A stretch of 64,000 bases of DNA from Diphasiastrum complanatum (GCA_029204225.1 CM055099.1:63580626-63644625); one strand, 5' to 3'. Positions 13,569 to 24,603 are shown, counted from the stretch's first letter. The notes: generated by a model not told the origin, from the sequence alone. Program-made: numbers and translations.

Positions 13569-14359
13569 AAGTACAAGAGCATAAGCCATTGATCTAATGC
13601 AAATCCATTTTTAGCAAGTTTTGGTGCTAAAAACTAGTATTGAGAGGGCAAGCTGGAATCTTGATTTTGGTGAGGAGATTTGATCCCAAACTTGGTAGGG
13701 GTCCAAATCCATACTATCCACATGTGTGGGAACCTCTGAACCTGCATTTAATGCATGATATTCATTTGATCCAAAGAAATTCAATATGTGAGCTTTTGAG
13801 GTAATTTTTGGAGGAAATCTTAGGATAAGCTTCCAAGATTGAGTGCCATTGATTAGATTTGACATAGGGTCATGAAGTCTAATTAATATAGGCTGAAATC
13901 AGGTCCTCTAAATTTGTTTTACAGGTCTTGAAAGTACATCAAAAAGTGTGAGGGAGATTTAGTCATGTTATTGTCCAAAAATAGCCAAAATTGACAAGAT
14001 TTGATTGTAAGTAGATTTCACATCATCTTATCTTCATTCCAACTTTGTGAGGGAGTGCTAGAACTGAGATTATAAGTCCATTTGTTGGATTAGAAATCTA
14101 GTTTGAGTGAAAAACTACAAGAGAGAGACCTTAGTGACTTTCTAGAGACAATCAACTTCGTTTCTTGGCAAGATTTGTTTGAAAGTAGTTTTTAGTTCAT
14201 CTTATCTTCATTCCAGCTTTGTGAGGGAGTGATAGAACTATAATTATAAGTCCATTTTTGGATTAGAAATCAAATTTGAGTGAAACAGTGCAAGTGTGAG
14301 ACCTTTGTAAGTTTCAAGTCATTCAAATCTATTTCTTGTTTGTAGAAGTCACTAATAAG

Positions 14360-14950
14360 ATGGGATCTGCTAGAGCATACCTTCTAGAAGCTAGTGAGAT
14401 ATTGAATTCTACAAATTATGCTATTTGGAAGGTTAGTATGGAGTCACTCTTGGTGCTCCAAGACCTTTATGAGTTCTTGATTGAAGATGAAGATGAAACT
14501 CTAGGTGCATAGGAGTTAGCTAGATACAAGAAGAGATCTAGGCTTGCACTTCATTGTGTGAAGATGAATGTGAGCAATGATCAGTTGAGAGAAGTATCAG
14601 CATGTACTAGTGCTAAAGAAGCTTGGGAGTCTTTAAAATCAATCTATGAATCTAGTAACACTTCAAGAGTACTCATGCTTAGAAATCAGATTTTGCAAAG
14701 CATGAGGAGAAGTGAGGAGAGTGCACAAGATTATGTACTTAGAATCAAGTCTCTATATAGGGAGTTGGCTTCCATTGGAGAGAAGATTCATGATGGAGAG
14801 CTTGTAGAAATTGTTCTTAATGGTCTAGGAGATGACTTTGCAAATTTGGTCCAAAGTTTTGTCATCCAAGACACTTTGCCAACTATAGAAAAACTTCACA
14901 GTGTATTAGTGGCTGAAGAGTGTAGGATGCTCTGTGCAAATCTAGGATGA
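14360..14950 (+). pseudogene. Copia gag (UBN2 type), nested element
   Basis: ATG at 14360 (MGSARAYLLEASEILNST) leads into the copia gag fold: NYAIWKVSMESLL, LALHCVKMNV, AWESLKSIYES, RVLMLRNQILQSMR, YRELASIGEKI, VLNGLGDDFANLVQSF. One in-frame TAG lies near 14511 after the DETLGA stretch. The frame ends at 14950, and the zinc-knuckle part continues in another frame. In copia elements gag forms the particle that packages the RNA; this copy could at best make a truncated product. Confidence 0.9.
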
Positions 14951-14959
14951 GTTCCTTCT

Positions 14960-15744
14960 CTTTGTAGGATGGTGATGAGAAAGCAAATTTCTCGTTCAAG
15001 GGCAAAAAAAAGACTAATGGAAAGAAGAAGCATCCAAAGGAGGCCAAAGAAGAGGATGATGCATCAATCTCAAAGGACAAGTCAAAGCAGAAATGCTTCT
15101 TTTGTGGAAAGAAGGGGCATTATGAATCTGAATGCTACAAGAGGCTAAGAGCAAACCTTGCAAAGGAGGAGGAGGAGGATGAAGTAGATGTATTCTTGAT
15201 GGCATCTACATCCTCACCAATAAGCAATAGCAATTCAAGAGACAATTGGTGGATCGACAGTGGGGCTAGCTCCCACATGTCTTGTGAAAAGGACTTTTTC
15301 TCAACCTTACACTCATTCAATGTTGCTAAAATGTTTGTCTTTACTGCAAATGATTATCCTATTTCAATGATAGAAATAATGCAAGTGTTTTTCTCTTCAA
15401 GTAGAGATTGTAGATTCTACTTGTTTTCCATCAAAGAAGTTGTCAATGGTGGAAATGTGATCTTTCAAAAGTGGAAGATTTGTAAACTTGAAGAAGCACA
15501 TTTGGATCAACACCTTATTCAATTCATTGATGGTTTGGAGTCAAGTCAAGTGGAGGAGCAAGCTCAAGACCCAAGGACTCCAAGAAGAACCTTAATTATC
15601 AAGATGGAGCCATCAAGGCTCAATCATATGGATCAAGCAAGGCAAGTTGTTTTTGGCAACATTATTTATGCACTTAATATTTTAACTGGTGTATTTTCAA
15701 GTGCACAAAATGCCTTGGAATCCATGGCTTGGCATGATGTATAG
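14960..15744 (+). pseudogene. Zinc knuckle and protease, then deleted pol remnant
   Basis: A Lys-rich stretch leads to the CCHC knuckle KCFFCGKKGHYESEC (about 15090-15135). The aspartic protease site NWWIDSGASSHMSCEKDF follows near 15246, with the D-S-G triad intact. After about 15330 the reading jumps to short pieces resembling the integrase-RT linker. It remains open to 15744 but encodes no integrase or RT. This is an internal deletion product that keeps the cis signals and gag-PR. Confidence 0.85.
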
Positions 15745-15952
15745 TTTTTGAAGTGTGCTACATGTATATAGACACATTTGTGGAACATCTTGTAAGGGAT
15801 TCTTTAAGAGGTGGTGAAAGATCCTTCATGGACATCATTCTCTATTGGAGTCTCAAAAGTTCTTTGTTTGTAGCTGGAGTTTTTAGACACTTCTAAAAAC
15901 ATTCATTCATCTAGCAAGAGAGTTGTAGATAGATCAAGCTAAATTTGAGGAG

Positions 15953-16653
15953 TGTGAAGAATTGCCAAAAATTGGCAAATCTAGCTTGATAAAAAACTAT
16001 GTAGTATAATGTAAATTTTGTACATAAGTGGATTTCACACATGTGAGGCCAAGATGCCACGTGGAAAACCACTCCTAATGTAGGTTAGGTCAATTCAAGA
16101 GAGTTGGTCATGTCTATTTGGTGGTCATCCCTACTTTATAGGACCTACACCTAAGTTTAAGGTGAAAATTTGACCAACTAGCTACCTACCAAGCATAACT
16201 CAAGGATCTAGGCTAGGGTTTCATTTTAGGGCAAGAAGGGTGAGTTAAATTCCTTATTACATGCTGGAAATCCACCTAACTTCAAGAAGGAAGTCGAATT
16301 TGCTATGTATTCCAAGCTCCCATAGTGAGAAGATAGAAAATTTTTAGAGCTCATTGGCAATCTCAAGCTAGTTCACTATGTACATTGAGTTTTTGTGATC
16401 CAAATGAAACCAAATCAATTTCTACTTGTTTCTCAGGTTGAAGGCCGTACCACAGCCTGTAGTACACACGTGTGGGCTCGTATTTCAATGTTGATCAATG
16501 CTTTTGATTGTTAATGCTTGTTGTTTGTCAAATTGCCAATCTAGATCAACTTTTTTGTGTCTAGTTTTTTGATAGATTGTTAAGCAAGCATCCAATCACT
16601 CTTGTGGATCTTTTGTAGATCCATTTATGGTCCTAGAGTACAGTAATTTCACA
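15953..16653 (+). repeat. 3' LTR of the nested gag-only element
   Basis: Starts TGTGAAGAATTGCCAAAAATTGG after GAGGAG and ends GTAATTTCACA. The next bases (TATTT) mirror the CATTT before the 5' LTR. Confidence 0.93.
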
Positions 16654-17030
16654 TATTTTGTCAATATTGTTTGTTGGTTACTTGAAATGGCCAAACTGCC
16701 GCTAGACCATGATTTATGATGAGGTTTGTACCTACCATGCACCTACCAAGTATGACTCTTGGATCTAGGCTAGGGTTTTCACATTAGGGCAAGAAAGTTG
16801 AGTCCACTTCCTTATTACATGCTGGATTTTCACCTAATTTGGCAAAGGAAGTGTCTTTTACTATGTATTCTCATTCTCCATAGTGAGGAGATAGAAACTT
16901 TTTGGAGCCTCAAGGAGAAACTCGAGTTTTCTCTCATTGTATGGTGATTGCTTTTGATTCCAATGAAACCCAGCTTTGGCACATTCTAAAAACTGTCTAC
17001 AGGCCGTACTACTTATCATGGTCAATGTCC
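16654..17030 (+). repeat. Outer LTR (element D), right piece, truncated
   Basis: Continues the LTR broken at 12855. Shared blocks with the inner LTR family are CTACCAAG, GGATCTAGGCTAGGGTTT, TTCCTTATTACATGCTGG and CATAGTGAGGAGATAGAAA. It stops near AGGCCGTACTACTTATCATGG, short of a terminal CA, where a coding fragment of another kind starts. Confidence 0.75.
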
Positions 17031-17038
17031 TGACAAAA

Positions 17039-17347
17039 AGCTTTTAGAACGAGTAAGGTAAATGAATATGATTACTATGTCATTGAAGGATGCCATTTTG
17101 CCGAAGCTAGAAGGCAATTAGTGCAAGAATATCCAAACTCACCCTACTTTAAAGCTATTGAGTGCAAGATCTATGCTGGGTTGAATATGGATGAGGCAAA
17201 ATTATTGGTGTGAGATGACAACAATGACAATGACTACAGCCTTAGTATGTCATTCATCCAAAGGATACGATTTTTTCATAATGAGTATTTGGAGATAATG
17301 TGGTCTACAGAATGTAGTTTTACAAATGCATCAATTCATTTCACCTA
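17039..17347 (+). pseudogene. ParB/sulfiredoxin-like domain fragment
   Basis: The translation shows NEYDYYVIEGCHFAEARRQL, then IECKIYAGLNMDEAKLLV, a TGA stop near 17212, and a DNNDNDYSLSMSFIQRIRFF tail to a TAG at 17347. The pattern aromatic-aromatic-V-I-x-G-x-H-x-x-x-A, a middle cysteine-rich strand and a late N-rich turn resembles ParB-like nuclease/sulfiredoxin folds found in some eukaryotic transposon proteins. No start codon or partner domain is visible, and the left side abuts a truncated LTR. The call rests on motif shape only. Confidence 0.4.
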
Positions 17348-17497
17348 GGTCATGGTATAGTAGTTGTCTTTGTTAAATTTACATTTCAAGTATACTTTTG
17401 ACATATAGCATGCACTTTAAGTAGATCATTGCATTTTCTCACAGATGTAGTTCAAAATAGGTTTTTGGTGTATCGATTGTAGAGCATCTTGAAAATT

Positions 17498-17822
17498 GTT
17501 TTGCTATAAAAATTCACCAATATTCATTTTTTATCAAATTGTAATTGGATATTCAGTATGTATTCCTTATGTGTGATGATGAATAGTTTGGACATCTAAA
17601 AAAATGTATTGACAGTTGTTTTGCTACATAAATTTACCAATATTTATTCTTTATCATGTTGTAATTGAATATTCAATATGTGTGTCCTTATGTGTGATGA
17701 TGTATAGAAAAATGTATTGACAACTGTTTTGCTACATAAATACAACAATATTCATTTTCTATTAGGTTCTAATTGAATATTTAGTATGTATTTCCTTATC
17801 TGTGACGATGAATAGTTTGGCC
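17498..17822. repeat. Three tandem copies of a 108-120 bp unit
   Basis: Units begin GTTTTGCTA at 17498, 17618 and 17726. Each continues with TAAA, ACCAATATT-like, TTCATTTT/TATTC, a GTAATTGNATATT block and TTCCTTATGTGTGATGATG. AT-rich and non-coding. Confidence 0.85.
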
Positions 17823-18735
17823 TTGCAATGAAAACACTACCACATTTGCATCATTTGATAGTTTACATTATTGGAAGTAGTTGTAAACCCACGATGGGTG
17901 AACAGTACACATTGACATATTTTAAGTTTAAAAAAAAAAAATTCACTCATTGGCCTAATAATAAATGATTGAGACTTGACCTTAGAGACATTACTACAAA
18001 AGGAGATCTAAAATCCAAACATTTTTCATGGGATTGTATGCTAATAGAGTTGTGACACTTCATAACTATATGATAGCCCTTAAAAATTTGTCACATCTAT
18101 TATGATTACATAAGATTGCCTATGTTCATTTGTTCTATTTTTTGTTTTCCATTGCATAGATTATGTTAGTCAATGCAATATATACAATTGTACATTTGGA
18201 TGAATAGGGTGTAGGCCAAGTTTTGGCATAAGCCAACATATCGCACCACCAAGAATTGAGACTATCCCTTTGAACGCTATATTCATTTGAGCCACAATAG
18301 ATTGATTGTTCTTGTAATAGTTCTATTGAAACCTATAAGCATACTCATTTTACACGTTTTTTGTTTCTTTTTTTCAATGAGATACATACAATAATTTTTT
18401 GAACGTCTATAATATAATTGATAATCTAAATTTTGTATTTGTAATTTAAGACTTGGTCATGATTTATTTGTGAATATAGTGCTCAATTTTTATTTTCTCA
18501 TTTGGTATTTCTTCACTGCATTTTTTTTATAGCATTTTAGTTTTTAGAGTCTCAATACGTTTGTAATTTTTTTTAACAATGGTATTGCCCTAAAATAAAT
18601 TACGGAGTGCCAATATTTGACTCACTTTTTTAAAATTGTTAAAAAAGCTAAGTTTTTCAAGGGAATCTTCAAATAGGTAACATGCAACATTATCTATTCA
18701 ATACGCAACAGTGTTAAAATAGAATTGCTTACCAA
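17823..18735. other. AT-rich non-coding stretch
   Basis: No gene, LTR or repeat pair was recognised. It contains several poly-A and poly-T runs. Confidence 0.5.
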
Positions 18736-18739
18736 TCTT

Positions 18740-20062
18740 TGGGCTGAAAGGTTATCACAAAAGATGATTGGACTCTCTGAAAAATCCAACAAGTGAAAAT
18801 CCATTACCATCCTTTTGATTTATAGCATCTCTTTTGTGCATGAAGTCAAGGCTTTGTACTCGGCCTCACTAGAAGATAATGAGATTGTAGTTTGTGTCTT
18901 CAACATCCATGAGATAGCTCCATCACCTATGAAATAGAATGTGCACTTATGGATTTCCTATCCATTTGATCTCTAGCAAACTCCGAATCTGAAAATCCAT
19001 ACAAGTTAGATGATGATCCTCCATAAACAATGCCAAAATCTCTAGAACCTGAGATGTACCTCAATACCCTGTTGCCTAGCTTCCAATGCTCCACACTAGG
19101 ATCATGCATAAACTGACTTAGTCTACCAACACAATAGTTTAGATCAGGTCTTGTGATGGCTAGATACATGAGTGAACCAGATATCTTCCTATAGAGAGTA
19201 ACGTCTTCGAAGGATCTTTCATTACCTCTTATAGCGAGCTTTACATTTGACTCCATTGGTGTATCACAAGATTTAGCATCTACCATATGAAATCTTTTTA
19301 GAATAGAATTGGCATAGTTCTCTTGACAAATGAAAGTAGATTTAGAAGCTCTAAATACCTCTATTCCCAAGATATAATGCAAAAGACCAAGATCATGCAC
19401 ATTAAACTCTTTTTTTAATGCAACCTTGATATCATCAATTGTTGCCTCTACTCAAAATGATATCATCCACATAGATTAGAAGAATGGTACCATCATTTTC
19501 AACAAATCTATAGTAAAGTGAATGATCATACTCACTCATATTGAAATTTTGAGAAAGTAGAAAGATGTTAAGCTTAGCATACCAACTCCTTGGTGTCTGC
19601 TTAAGTCCATAAAAACTGTTTTGTAGAAAACACACATGGTTAGGCTTTCCATGTGAAATGTAGCCCTCAAGTTTCTCCATAAACATCTCCTCTCAAGTCA
19701 AGAATGCATTTGTGATATCCAATTGCCATAGATCCAATCCAAATAGTGCTACAAGAGATATGATGACCTGAATGCTTACCATGTTTGCCACGGGTGCAAA
19801 GGTCTCATCATAGTCAATTCCATACTCTTGTGCATATCCTTTTGCACCAACCTTGCTTTGTACTTGATGATTGATCCATGTTCATTTGTCTTCACTTTGA
19901 AGATCCACTTGCATCGAATAGCCTTCTTGTCCTTTGGAGGTACCACCAATCTCCATGTGTCATTTTTCATAAGAGCTTGATACTCAAGATCCATTGCTTG
20001 GATCCACTTCTCTTTTTATCTTGCTTCATCTACACATGTAGGTTCATCAAAAAAGGTTAGGA
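18740..20062 (-). pseudogene. Ty1/copia RT-RNase H remnant, element E
   Basis: The minus strand from about 20060 down gives the RT N-part (EYQALMKNDTWRLV, CKWIFKVKTNE), FYGLKQTPRSWYAKLN, the catalytic LLIYVDDIIL (about 19450), then LHYILGIEVFRASKS, CDTPMESNVK and a RPDLNYCVGRLSQF block. RNase H starts with YGFSDSEFARDQMDRKS. A scrap (TISLSSSEAEYKAL-like, 18840-18905) ends the match. Frames change at about 19690 and 19430. The left end lacks the rest of RNase H, and the integrase is missing on the right. Its RT start (LEYQALMKN.TWRLV.PKDKKAI) is closely related to family T at 42320-42410. Confidence 0.9.
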
Positions 20063-20107
20063 AAAGCATAGTTTGTACCACCTAGAGGAAAGAGCAATAG
20101 AGGTTTG

Positions 20108-20550
20108 TGTGAAAAATTGTCAAAATCTATCTTGGATAGTTTTTGTGTTTCTAGTTTGTATGTGTGGAACATGTTCCCACATGTAGAAAAAGTAAAAATA
20201 GTTTAGTCATGTTGAATTTAGGGGTATCATAAAGATTTTGTATCAAGCATCTTGGTGTAGAATCTTGATAGGGCCAAAATTGGCATAGAGGTCAAAATGG
20301 ACAAATCCACATGTAAAGCCTCAATTTGGCCAAAAGTACATTGTAATGCAAACTTGAGGTAGTTAGGCTTGTGAAACATGTCAAGTTTAGGTTTGATGAT
20401 TGATGCACCCTATGTGGTGGCAAAAGTCAAAGGGTCCAATCATAAGAGAGAGATGTGTTGGAAGGGTCCAATCAAAAGTTAGGGATGATGCATCACACAT
20501 CCAATAGGATTAGAGAGGATATGTTTAAGGGGTCCAATATAAGAGACTTC
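20108..20550 (+). repeat. LTR-like repeat, family X, copy 2 (truncated)
   Basis: Matches 10474 onward from TGTGAAAAATTGTCAAAATC. It is cut on the right near 20550, where minus-strand copia RT begins. It sits between two unrelated copia remnants. Confidence 0.55.
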
Positions 20551-21090
20551 CAATGGGTGATGTCAGGATTAGCCATGAATTGGCTTAGTGAGCTGACTAC
20601 AAAAGCGATATTAGGTCTTGTGTAGACCATTGCATACATGAGAGATCCAAGTATTGATTGATATGGATACTCTCTCATCTACTCACCTTCTAGTTTTGTT
20701 TGAGGAAACTGGTCCTTTAACAGTCACATGTCTGGATCCATTGGTGAGTGAGCTTCTTTACAATTGATCAGATTATATTTGATAAGGGTATTGTGAAGAT
20801 ACCTTTGCCGAGTGATATAAATCAATCGTCTTGCTCTTTCTTTGTGGATTTGAATAGTAGATAGTAGTGAGCTTCGCCCATATCGGTCATGTCTACTTCG
20901 AAAGACAACATTTGTTTAACATCCTTCACCTGATCGGTACTGTTGCTGAAAGACAACATATCGTCGACATACAAGGTGATGATAATGAAAGGATACGATA
21001 CTGAATTGAAATTAACATTGAAATCGGTAGTGCTTGGTTAAAAATCATGTTGGATGAGGAATGTGTTGATCCTCAAGGCACTGCATGGCA
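20550..21090 (-). pseudogene. Ty1/copia RT fragment, element F
   Basis: On the minus strand an RT piece runs from LRINTFLIQHDF (about 21080) through ITLYVDDMLSFSNSTDQVKD and FEVDMTDMGEAHYYL to CKEAHSPMDPDM, SILGSLMYAMVYTRPNIAF and VSSLSQFMANP (about 20570). YVDD is intact, but frames shift and stops occur. It belongs to a different copia lineage from its neighbours (PNIAFVVSSLSQF instead of PDLSYSVG). Confidence 0.85.
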
Positions 21091-21630
21091 AACCCACACA
21101 GCGTGTCGACGTGAGAGAAGCTATGTCTCTCACAAATTACATCTTGCTTACTAGCGGACTACTTGCATCTCTCTGGATCTCTCTGATTGCTTCTTGTGCA
21201 TCTAGCAACACAATGTCTACATAATTACCATATTTTGAGAACAACATCTGGATTGTTAGATTAAGCAATCTAAAAACTAATCACAGATTACAAGAACGGT
21301 TGATTAGGCACGTCCTAACGTTCCTATGGTGACATCATCAGAATTAGATCAGGAGTTTGTACTTTATGGTATGTCTTTGATTTTCCCTGTACTTGGAGCA
21401 TGAAGAACCAAAAGCATTCGGTCTTCGGGTGTGCCGACTATTTCCCTTCATCCATCGTCCGAACTTCAGTTTTTCGGTTGAGCTCCTCCTATCTACAAAT
21501 ATTTTTTTTTTGAGGTATTCAACTGAAACTGCTAAGTTGGCAGTGAAACCGTGTGCGTAGACTCTTCAGGTTTTGACAGGTTGAAAATTGAGAGCTAGCA
21601 AAGCTTTGAAGACAAAAATATTTTGTTTCT
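21090..21630. other. No gene recognised
   Basis: Non-coding, with some GC-richer spots (21360-21500). It may be the leader or edge of a lost element. No borders or repeats were assigned. Confidence 0.45.
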
Positions 21631-22842
21631 TCATAGATGATGCTATGCAAGTGGATGGATGTTATCTTGCTATAAAATCAAGTAATGGATCTGGAAAAGA
21701 TCACCAATCTTGCCTTGTGCTTTGCTATACTTCCATCTGCATGGTACTTAGTTCTGTATACCCATTTGCAACCAATGGGTTTCTTGCCAACTGGTGGGTC
21801 TACTAAGTCCCATGTGCTATGCTTAGCAATTGACTCCATCTCTTCTCCCATGGCCTTGACCCAAATGTCATCATCCTTCGCTTCACCATAAGTCGAAGGT
21901 TCTTTGCTGATGATGATCAAGAGGTTGATCTCAAAGGGCTTCAACTAGTCAAAAGAGAAGTTGGCAATTTGGAGCTAGTCAAGAGGATCAAAGGAGAGTC
22001 AATTGGCAAAGATGTTATTGATCTATTTTTTCATCTTATTTTACTCAAGTAAGGTCAAAGGAGTAGCAAGGAAGTGTTGTTCAAGTTTACTTTACTTGTT
22101 CTATCTCATGTTTGAGCAAATTGTCAAGATATAGTAAAACTAACTACATTGGTGAGCATCATTTTGATGTTGGATTTGTACTAACATTCTTGGATGGATG
22201 TGCTGATGGAAATGAAGCTATTGTAAGTTCATTATATCACTCATCCATGAATAAGTTCTCAAGTGTTGAGCTACTTGATGCCAATGTTTGGTGATTGTCA
22301 ATTTTTGGTGAATTCATGGTCATTTTCTTGTGTCAAGAAGATCTTGAAAATGGACTAGTAAAACTTGCTTGATTTATAGAGTCACGTGGTGCTGCTTTAG
22401 TATCATGGATGAACTCACTTACTCATGGATTTCCAAGGCTTGATGGTTTCTTGTGGCAAGAGGAAGATGAGGCTCATTCATGGAGTATCATGGTGGATAC
22501 AAGTCAACAAAGAACAAAGATGGAGGAGGCATGCAAGCAAACGTTGATCACTCACATTTTTATTGTTTGTTTGTTGTATTTTTCTAGAGAGTTCAAAGTT
22601 GATAGCATGGAGGAATCATCTCATTTACATTCTATGTGATTCTTCATGTCTCATTGAAGTGGTATTGCAACATTTTGTGAGGGAGAAAGTCATTGCAAAG
22701 GAGGTGGAGCTTCAACATGTGTCCTCAAGGGAATGTGTAGCTGATATCTTCACCAAAGCATAGGGAAAGGACTTGTTCATGAAGCATAGGACATCACTTG
22801 AAGTGTTATCAAATTCTATGCTAAAACTAGTTGAAGAGGGAG
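21630..22842 (+). mobile_element. RT-less copia family T, copy 1, internal part
   Basis: The left end matches the family at the linker (GATGATGCTATGCAAGTGG). The middle follows 42430-43050: GATCAAGAGGTT, GAGCTAGTCAAGAG, TCTATCTCATGTTTGAGCA, GGAGGCATGCAAGCAAA, GATAGCATGGAGGAATCATC. The right end is a copia RNase H tail, HFVREKVIAKEVELQHVSS then ADIFTKA. RT is absent. In its place is about 0.9 kb without recognisable coding, and the same arrangement occurs in copy 2, so this is a family trait. A 0.2-kb patch of another element interrupts it at 21695-21905. Confidence 0.8.
21695..21905 (-). pseudogene. Patch of antisense copia RT N-terminus (element H type)
   Basis: Minus-strand translation ISKEPSTYGEAKDDDIWVKA then GCKWVYRTKYHADGSIAKHK. 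By eye it is about 95% identical in DNA to 55630-55845 of element H, in the same orientation in the window. On both sides the flanking DNA is family T, and family-T copy 2 has a short unrelated stretch here (42442-42475), so the patch replaces rather than extends. Confidence 0.88.
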
Positions 22843-23490
22843 TGTGAAAGATTCAACTAGATTGATCATATTTGTTATATTTCCATATTTGACAAATTGA
22901 GGCCAACTTTGTTTTAAACTTAGAGTTTGACTTTTCAAAGTTTATTAGTCTATATTTCATTTGAATAAACACTTTTTGAAAGTGTGGAAAAGTTAGAAGG
23001 AGAGTTTGAGTAGATTCAAATTTGAATGTTGGGTACTTTGAATTTAGACCCAAAAATAGTAGGGTTAGCATTTTGGTGGGAAAGCCAAGTGGCCAAATAG
23101 GGTTTGGACCTGTTATAAAAGGATGTAACTCATGGACATACATATCTTCTCTCTTCTCTATCTCATTTCATGCTTATACATGGTTCTCTTGGGTTCTACT
23201 ATCAATTGGTGCACTATACTTGTGATTGCATGCAATTCTATGTGTAGAATGATCTATATTTATTATTTTTGGATCCACATGTGTGAAAAATACAATAACT
23301 TGTTGGTTTTTTATGGACAACAACAATACTTTATTATTTTATTCATGTTTGATCAGGTTCTATTAGAGTTTGCATCTCATTTTGTGTGTGGATGCTGATT
23401 TTCTACATTGATGACATTGGTAGAGTATCTTCTGTTGTAACCCAATATCTTTTTGTGGATTGGATCATCAATGATCTAAAATCCTTCACA
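22843..23490 (+). repeat. 3' LTR of family T, copy 1
   Basis: Starts TGTGAAAGATTCAACTAG after GAAGAGGGAG and ends AAATCCTTCACA. It matches 43246-43855 along its length. A TATAAAAGG box lies near 23114, likely the element promoter. Confidence 0.88.
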
Positions 23491-24125
23491 TAGTGTAGGC
23501 AAGCTTAGCCAATCAACGCAAAGTCCATTGGTTTGTCATTGGAAAAATGCAAAAAGGGTGTTGAGGTACATCTCGTCCACCAGGAACTTTGGCATTTTGT
23601 ATCATGGATCTAACCTTGCTTTGAGGGCATATTTGAATGCTGATTTTGTAGGTGATAAGGTGGATAAGAGGTCCACAAGTGCTTTTGCTACCCTCCTTTG
23701 TGGCATAGTGTCTTGGATTTTCAAAAAACAAGACACAATATCTTATCTTCAACCGAGTCGGAATACAAGGCCTTAACTTCAACAACCAAGGAGGTCTTGT
23801 GGTTAAAGAGGCTTTTGGTGGAGCTACAAGTCATGGAGGCTGAGGAGTAGACAATCATATATTGTGACAACCAATCAAGCCAAGTATTAGCAACCAATCC
23901 CACATTCCATGCAAGGAGCAAGCACATAGAGATTGCTCACCACTTTGTGAGGGAATAGGTCCAAGCAAAGGAGATCAAGCTACAACATGTATCTTCTTCA
24001 GATTGCCTTGCTGATCTACTCACTAAAGCCTTTCCAAAGGCTTCATTTATCAAGTTAAGATCAGCCTTAGGAGTTGTAGATAGATGTACCATAGATGTAA
24101 TATCAAAGTAAAAATTGAGGAGAAG
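23491..24125 (+). pseudogene. Ty1/copia RNase H remnant, element G
   Basis: Picks up inside the RT-RNase H linker at VGKLSQ, then CHWKNAKRVLRYISSTRNFG, a NADFVGDKVDKRSTSAF block, a frameshift near 23740, [17 protein letters not shown] (followed by a TAG), LADLLTKAFPK and GVVDR. It is closely related to element D. The first bases of its LTR (TGTTAGATTTTAGC, 24126) follow, but the LTR is cut after about 60 bp at the inverted Ty3/gypsy block. The left side abuts the terminal CA of a family-T LTR. Confidence 0.88.
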
Positions 24126-24173
24126 TGTTAGATTTTAGCAATTTTCACCTTGTAAAAGCAATTTGTTTGACAT

Positions 24174-24603
24174 CTATGTGGATCCACACGTGTGAGGACC
24201 TGTTCTGAACACTTCCATAAACTCATCCCATGTGGTAGAATTTGTTTGCAGATCACACCACCACGACGAAGCTTTCCCACGAAAGAACATAATAACACTC
24301 TCAATCTTTTCTTCTTCAGGAATTTCATGTAGATTAAAATAATCGATCCACTTGGTTAACCAATCATCTACAACTTCGAATTTTCTCTTTCTTCTCTCCC
24401 GAAAAAGGTTCAAGCTGAAAGCCCAAATTTGGTATGGATAAAGTTTTCACTTGATTCAACAATACTTCCATTTGTTGATCCCTTAAAGTGTTCATGTTGT
24501 TTATTTCATTAAGCGCTTGGCTTAATGTCTGATAGATTTGCAGATAGGTAGGCATTGGCACCTGACCATCGAGAGCTGCATTTGCATAATCATCTACCAT
24601 ATT
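24174..24603 (-). pseudogene. Ty3/gypsy gag, copy 2
   Basis: Minus-strand gag starts MVDDYANAALDGQVPMP at about 24600 and includes NEINNMNTLRDQQMEVLLN. After a frameshift near 24390 it gives the retrotransposon gag core: VVDDWLTKWIDYFNLHEI, ESVIMFFRGKASSWWCDLQ, TTWDEFMEVF. The W-x-x-W-x-x-YF and L/F-x-G-x-A-x-x-WW pattern is the classic Ty3/gypsy gag signature. It is truncated at about 24185 against a copia LTR. Confidence 0.88.

Larger units (their letters stand above)
12856..16653 (+). mobile_element. Nested gag-only copia element with both LTRs
   Basis: Two LTRs of 700 and 701 bp (12856-13555 and 15953-16653) in the same direction, about 95% identical by eye, both TGTGAAGAATTGCC...TTTCACA. 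The 5' LTR is followed by an iMet-type primer site; the 3' LTR is preceded by the purine run GAGGAG. Inside are gag, a CCHC zinc knuckle and protease, then only scraps: an IN-RT linker with PRTPRRT, an RT scrap GERSFMDI, and the last codons before the LTR. Integrase and the RT-RNase H core are gone. Flanking CATTT and TATTT form a target duplication with one mismatch inside the outer LTR. Confidence 0.92.

Noticed and set aside
23022..23398. Overlapping frames inside the family-T LTR
   Set aside because: They lie wholly within an LTR that matches another LTR copy in which the frames are not kept.
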